A DNA stretch of 5,861 nt, from positions 1-5,861 of the forward strand of contig JAIRLQ010000396.1 in the NCBI GenBank assembly GCA_031259345.1. Reading direction: 5' to 3'. The notes beneath the pieces are model-generated. The model was given only the letters and a program-made list of their open reading frames with translations, was not told the DNA's origin and ran no database searches. The DNA comes from Treponema sp. GTDB taxonomy: Bacteria; Spirochaetota; Spirochaetia; Treponematales; Breznakiellaceae. Of this stretch, positions 5,557 to 5,861 are shown piece by piece (the stretch's first letter is position 1; each line of letters starts with the position of its first letter). The translations under genes and the position numbers were made by a program.

Positions 5557-5861
5557 ATGAAAAGAGAAGAGTTTGATGTTTTTATTTCTTATAAGGAAAG
5601 TGAAAATGGCATCAAAACCAAGGACAGTTTAGATGCTAAACTTTTATATGATAATTTTTTGCTGGAAGGGATAAGTTCGATTTTCTATGCTCCCGAAGTC
5701 CTCAAAGATATAATTGGTGAGTGGGATTCCTATATTGATCAAGCGCTTAAGAATTCTAAATTATTAATCCTTCTTGCCAGTGAAGTCGGTTTTATTAATT
5801 CCGAACATGTAAAAAGTGAATGGAGCAGGTTTTTAGAGTACAATCCTTCTAAAATTGTTGT
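5557..5861 (+). CDS. TIR-domain protein, N-terminal part (cut by window end)
   Basis: The first 101 codons of a Toll/interleukin-1 receptor domain protein are visible; the rest lies beyond the window. The TIR start motif is FDVFISYK (6-13), followed by a long helix region. FYAPEVL (43-49) comes at the BB-loop position, and GEWDSYIDQALKNSKLLILL (54-73) is the helix plus strand that usually carries the NADase glutamate. VKSEWSRFLEY (85-95) is the conserved tryptophan-containing helix. Bacterial TIR proteins commonly cleave NAD+ or make cyclic ADP-ribose-type signals in anti-phage defence (for example Thoeris ThsB and TIR effector fusions); this role is inferred. The start is fixed because TGA lies directly before ATG 5557 in frame. 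Only a weak GTGGA (5544-5548) is present as ribosome binding site. The coding DNA is about one third GC, unlike the genes upstream, which suggests transfer. C-terminal repeats or effector domains cannot be judged. Confidence 0.85.
   Translation, partial: MKREEFDVFISYKESENGIKTKDSLDAKLLYDNFLLEGISSIFYAPEVLKDIIGEWDSYIDQALKNSKLLILLASEVGFINSEHVKSEWSRFLEYNPSKIV

Overview
The window most resembles chromosomal DNA of a spirochaete, probably a Treponema of about 50% GC such as the termite-gut group. This rests on overall gene character and base composition; no taxonomic marker in the window proves it. Seven protein-coding genes are supported, six of them complete, together with one RNA gene, the small bacterial signal recognition particle RNA (ffs).

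Positions 85-3499 hold a forward sugar gene cluster: an FGGY-family pentulose kinase, a sugar-nucleotide-type nucleotidyltransferase and an L-ribulose-5-phosphate 4-epimerase (AraD). A good promoter stands before the kinase. A second one stands before the nucleotidyltransferase, whose stop codon lies 2 nt before the araD start. Kinase plus AraD fits the last two steps of L-arabinose/L-ribulose breakdown to D-xylulose 5-phosphate. The nucleotidyltransferase between them is not part of that pathway and is the odd member.

Positions 3524-5038 hold a small stress/detoxification-like group. A reverse-strand NimA-like flavin-binding protein diverges from a forward pair, a PAT/YncA-type GNAT acetyltransferase overlapping a small membrane protein of the 'small multi-drug export' family. 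Both divergent genes lack a ribosome binding site and have a -10 element placed so that their mRNAs would be leaderless or nearly so.

Positions 5069-5243 hold a GC-only stretch, a promoter, the ffs gene and its terminator-like 3' end. After that the DNA turns sharply AT-rich. About 310 bases contain no secure gene but do contain a strong promoter and an unusual pair of overlapping perfect inverted repeats. They lead to the start of a TIR-domain gene that runs off the window end. The base composition, the position just after ffs and the TIR domain together suggest the left edge of an acquired, possibly anti-phage, module. The rest of that module lies outside the window, so this remains an inference.
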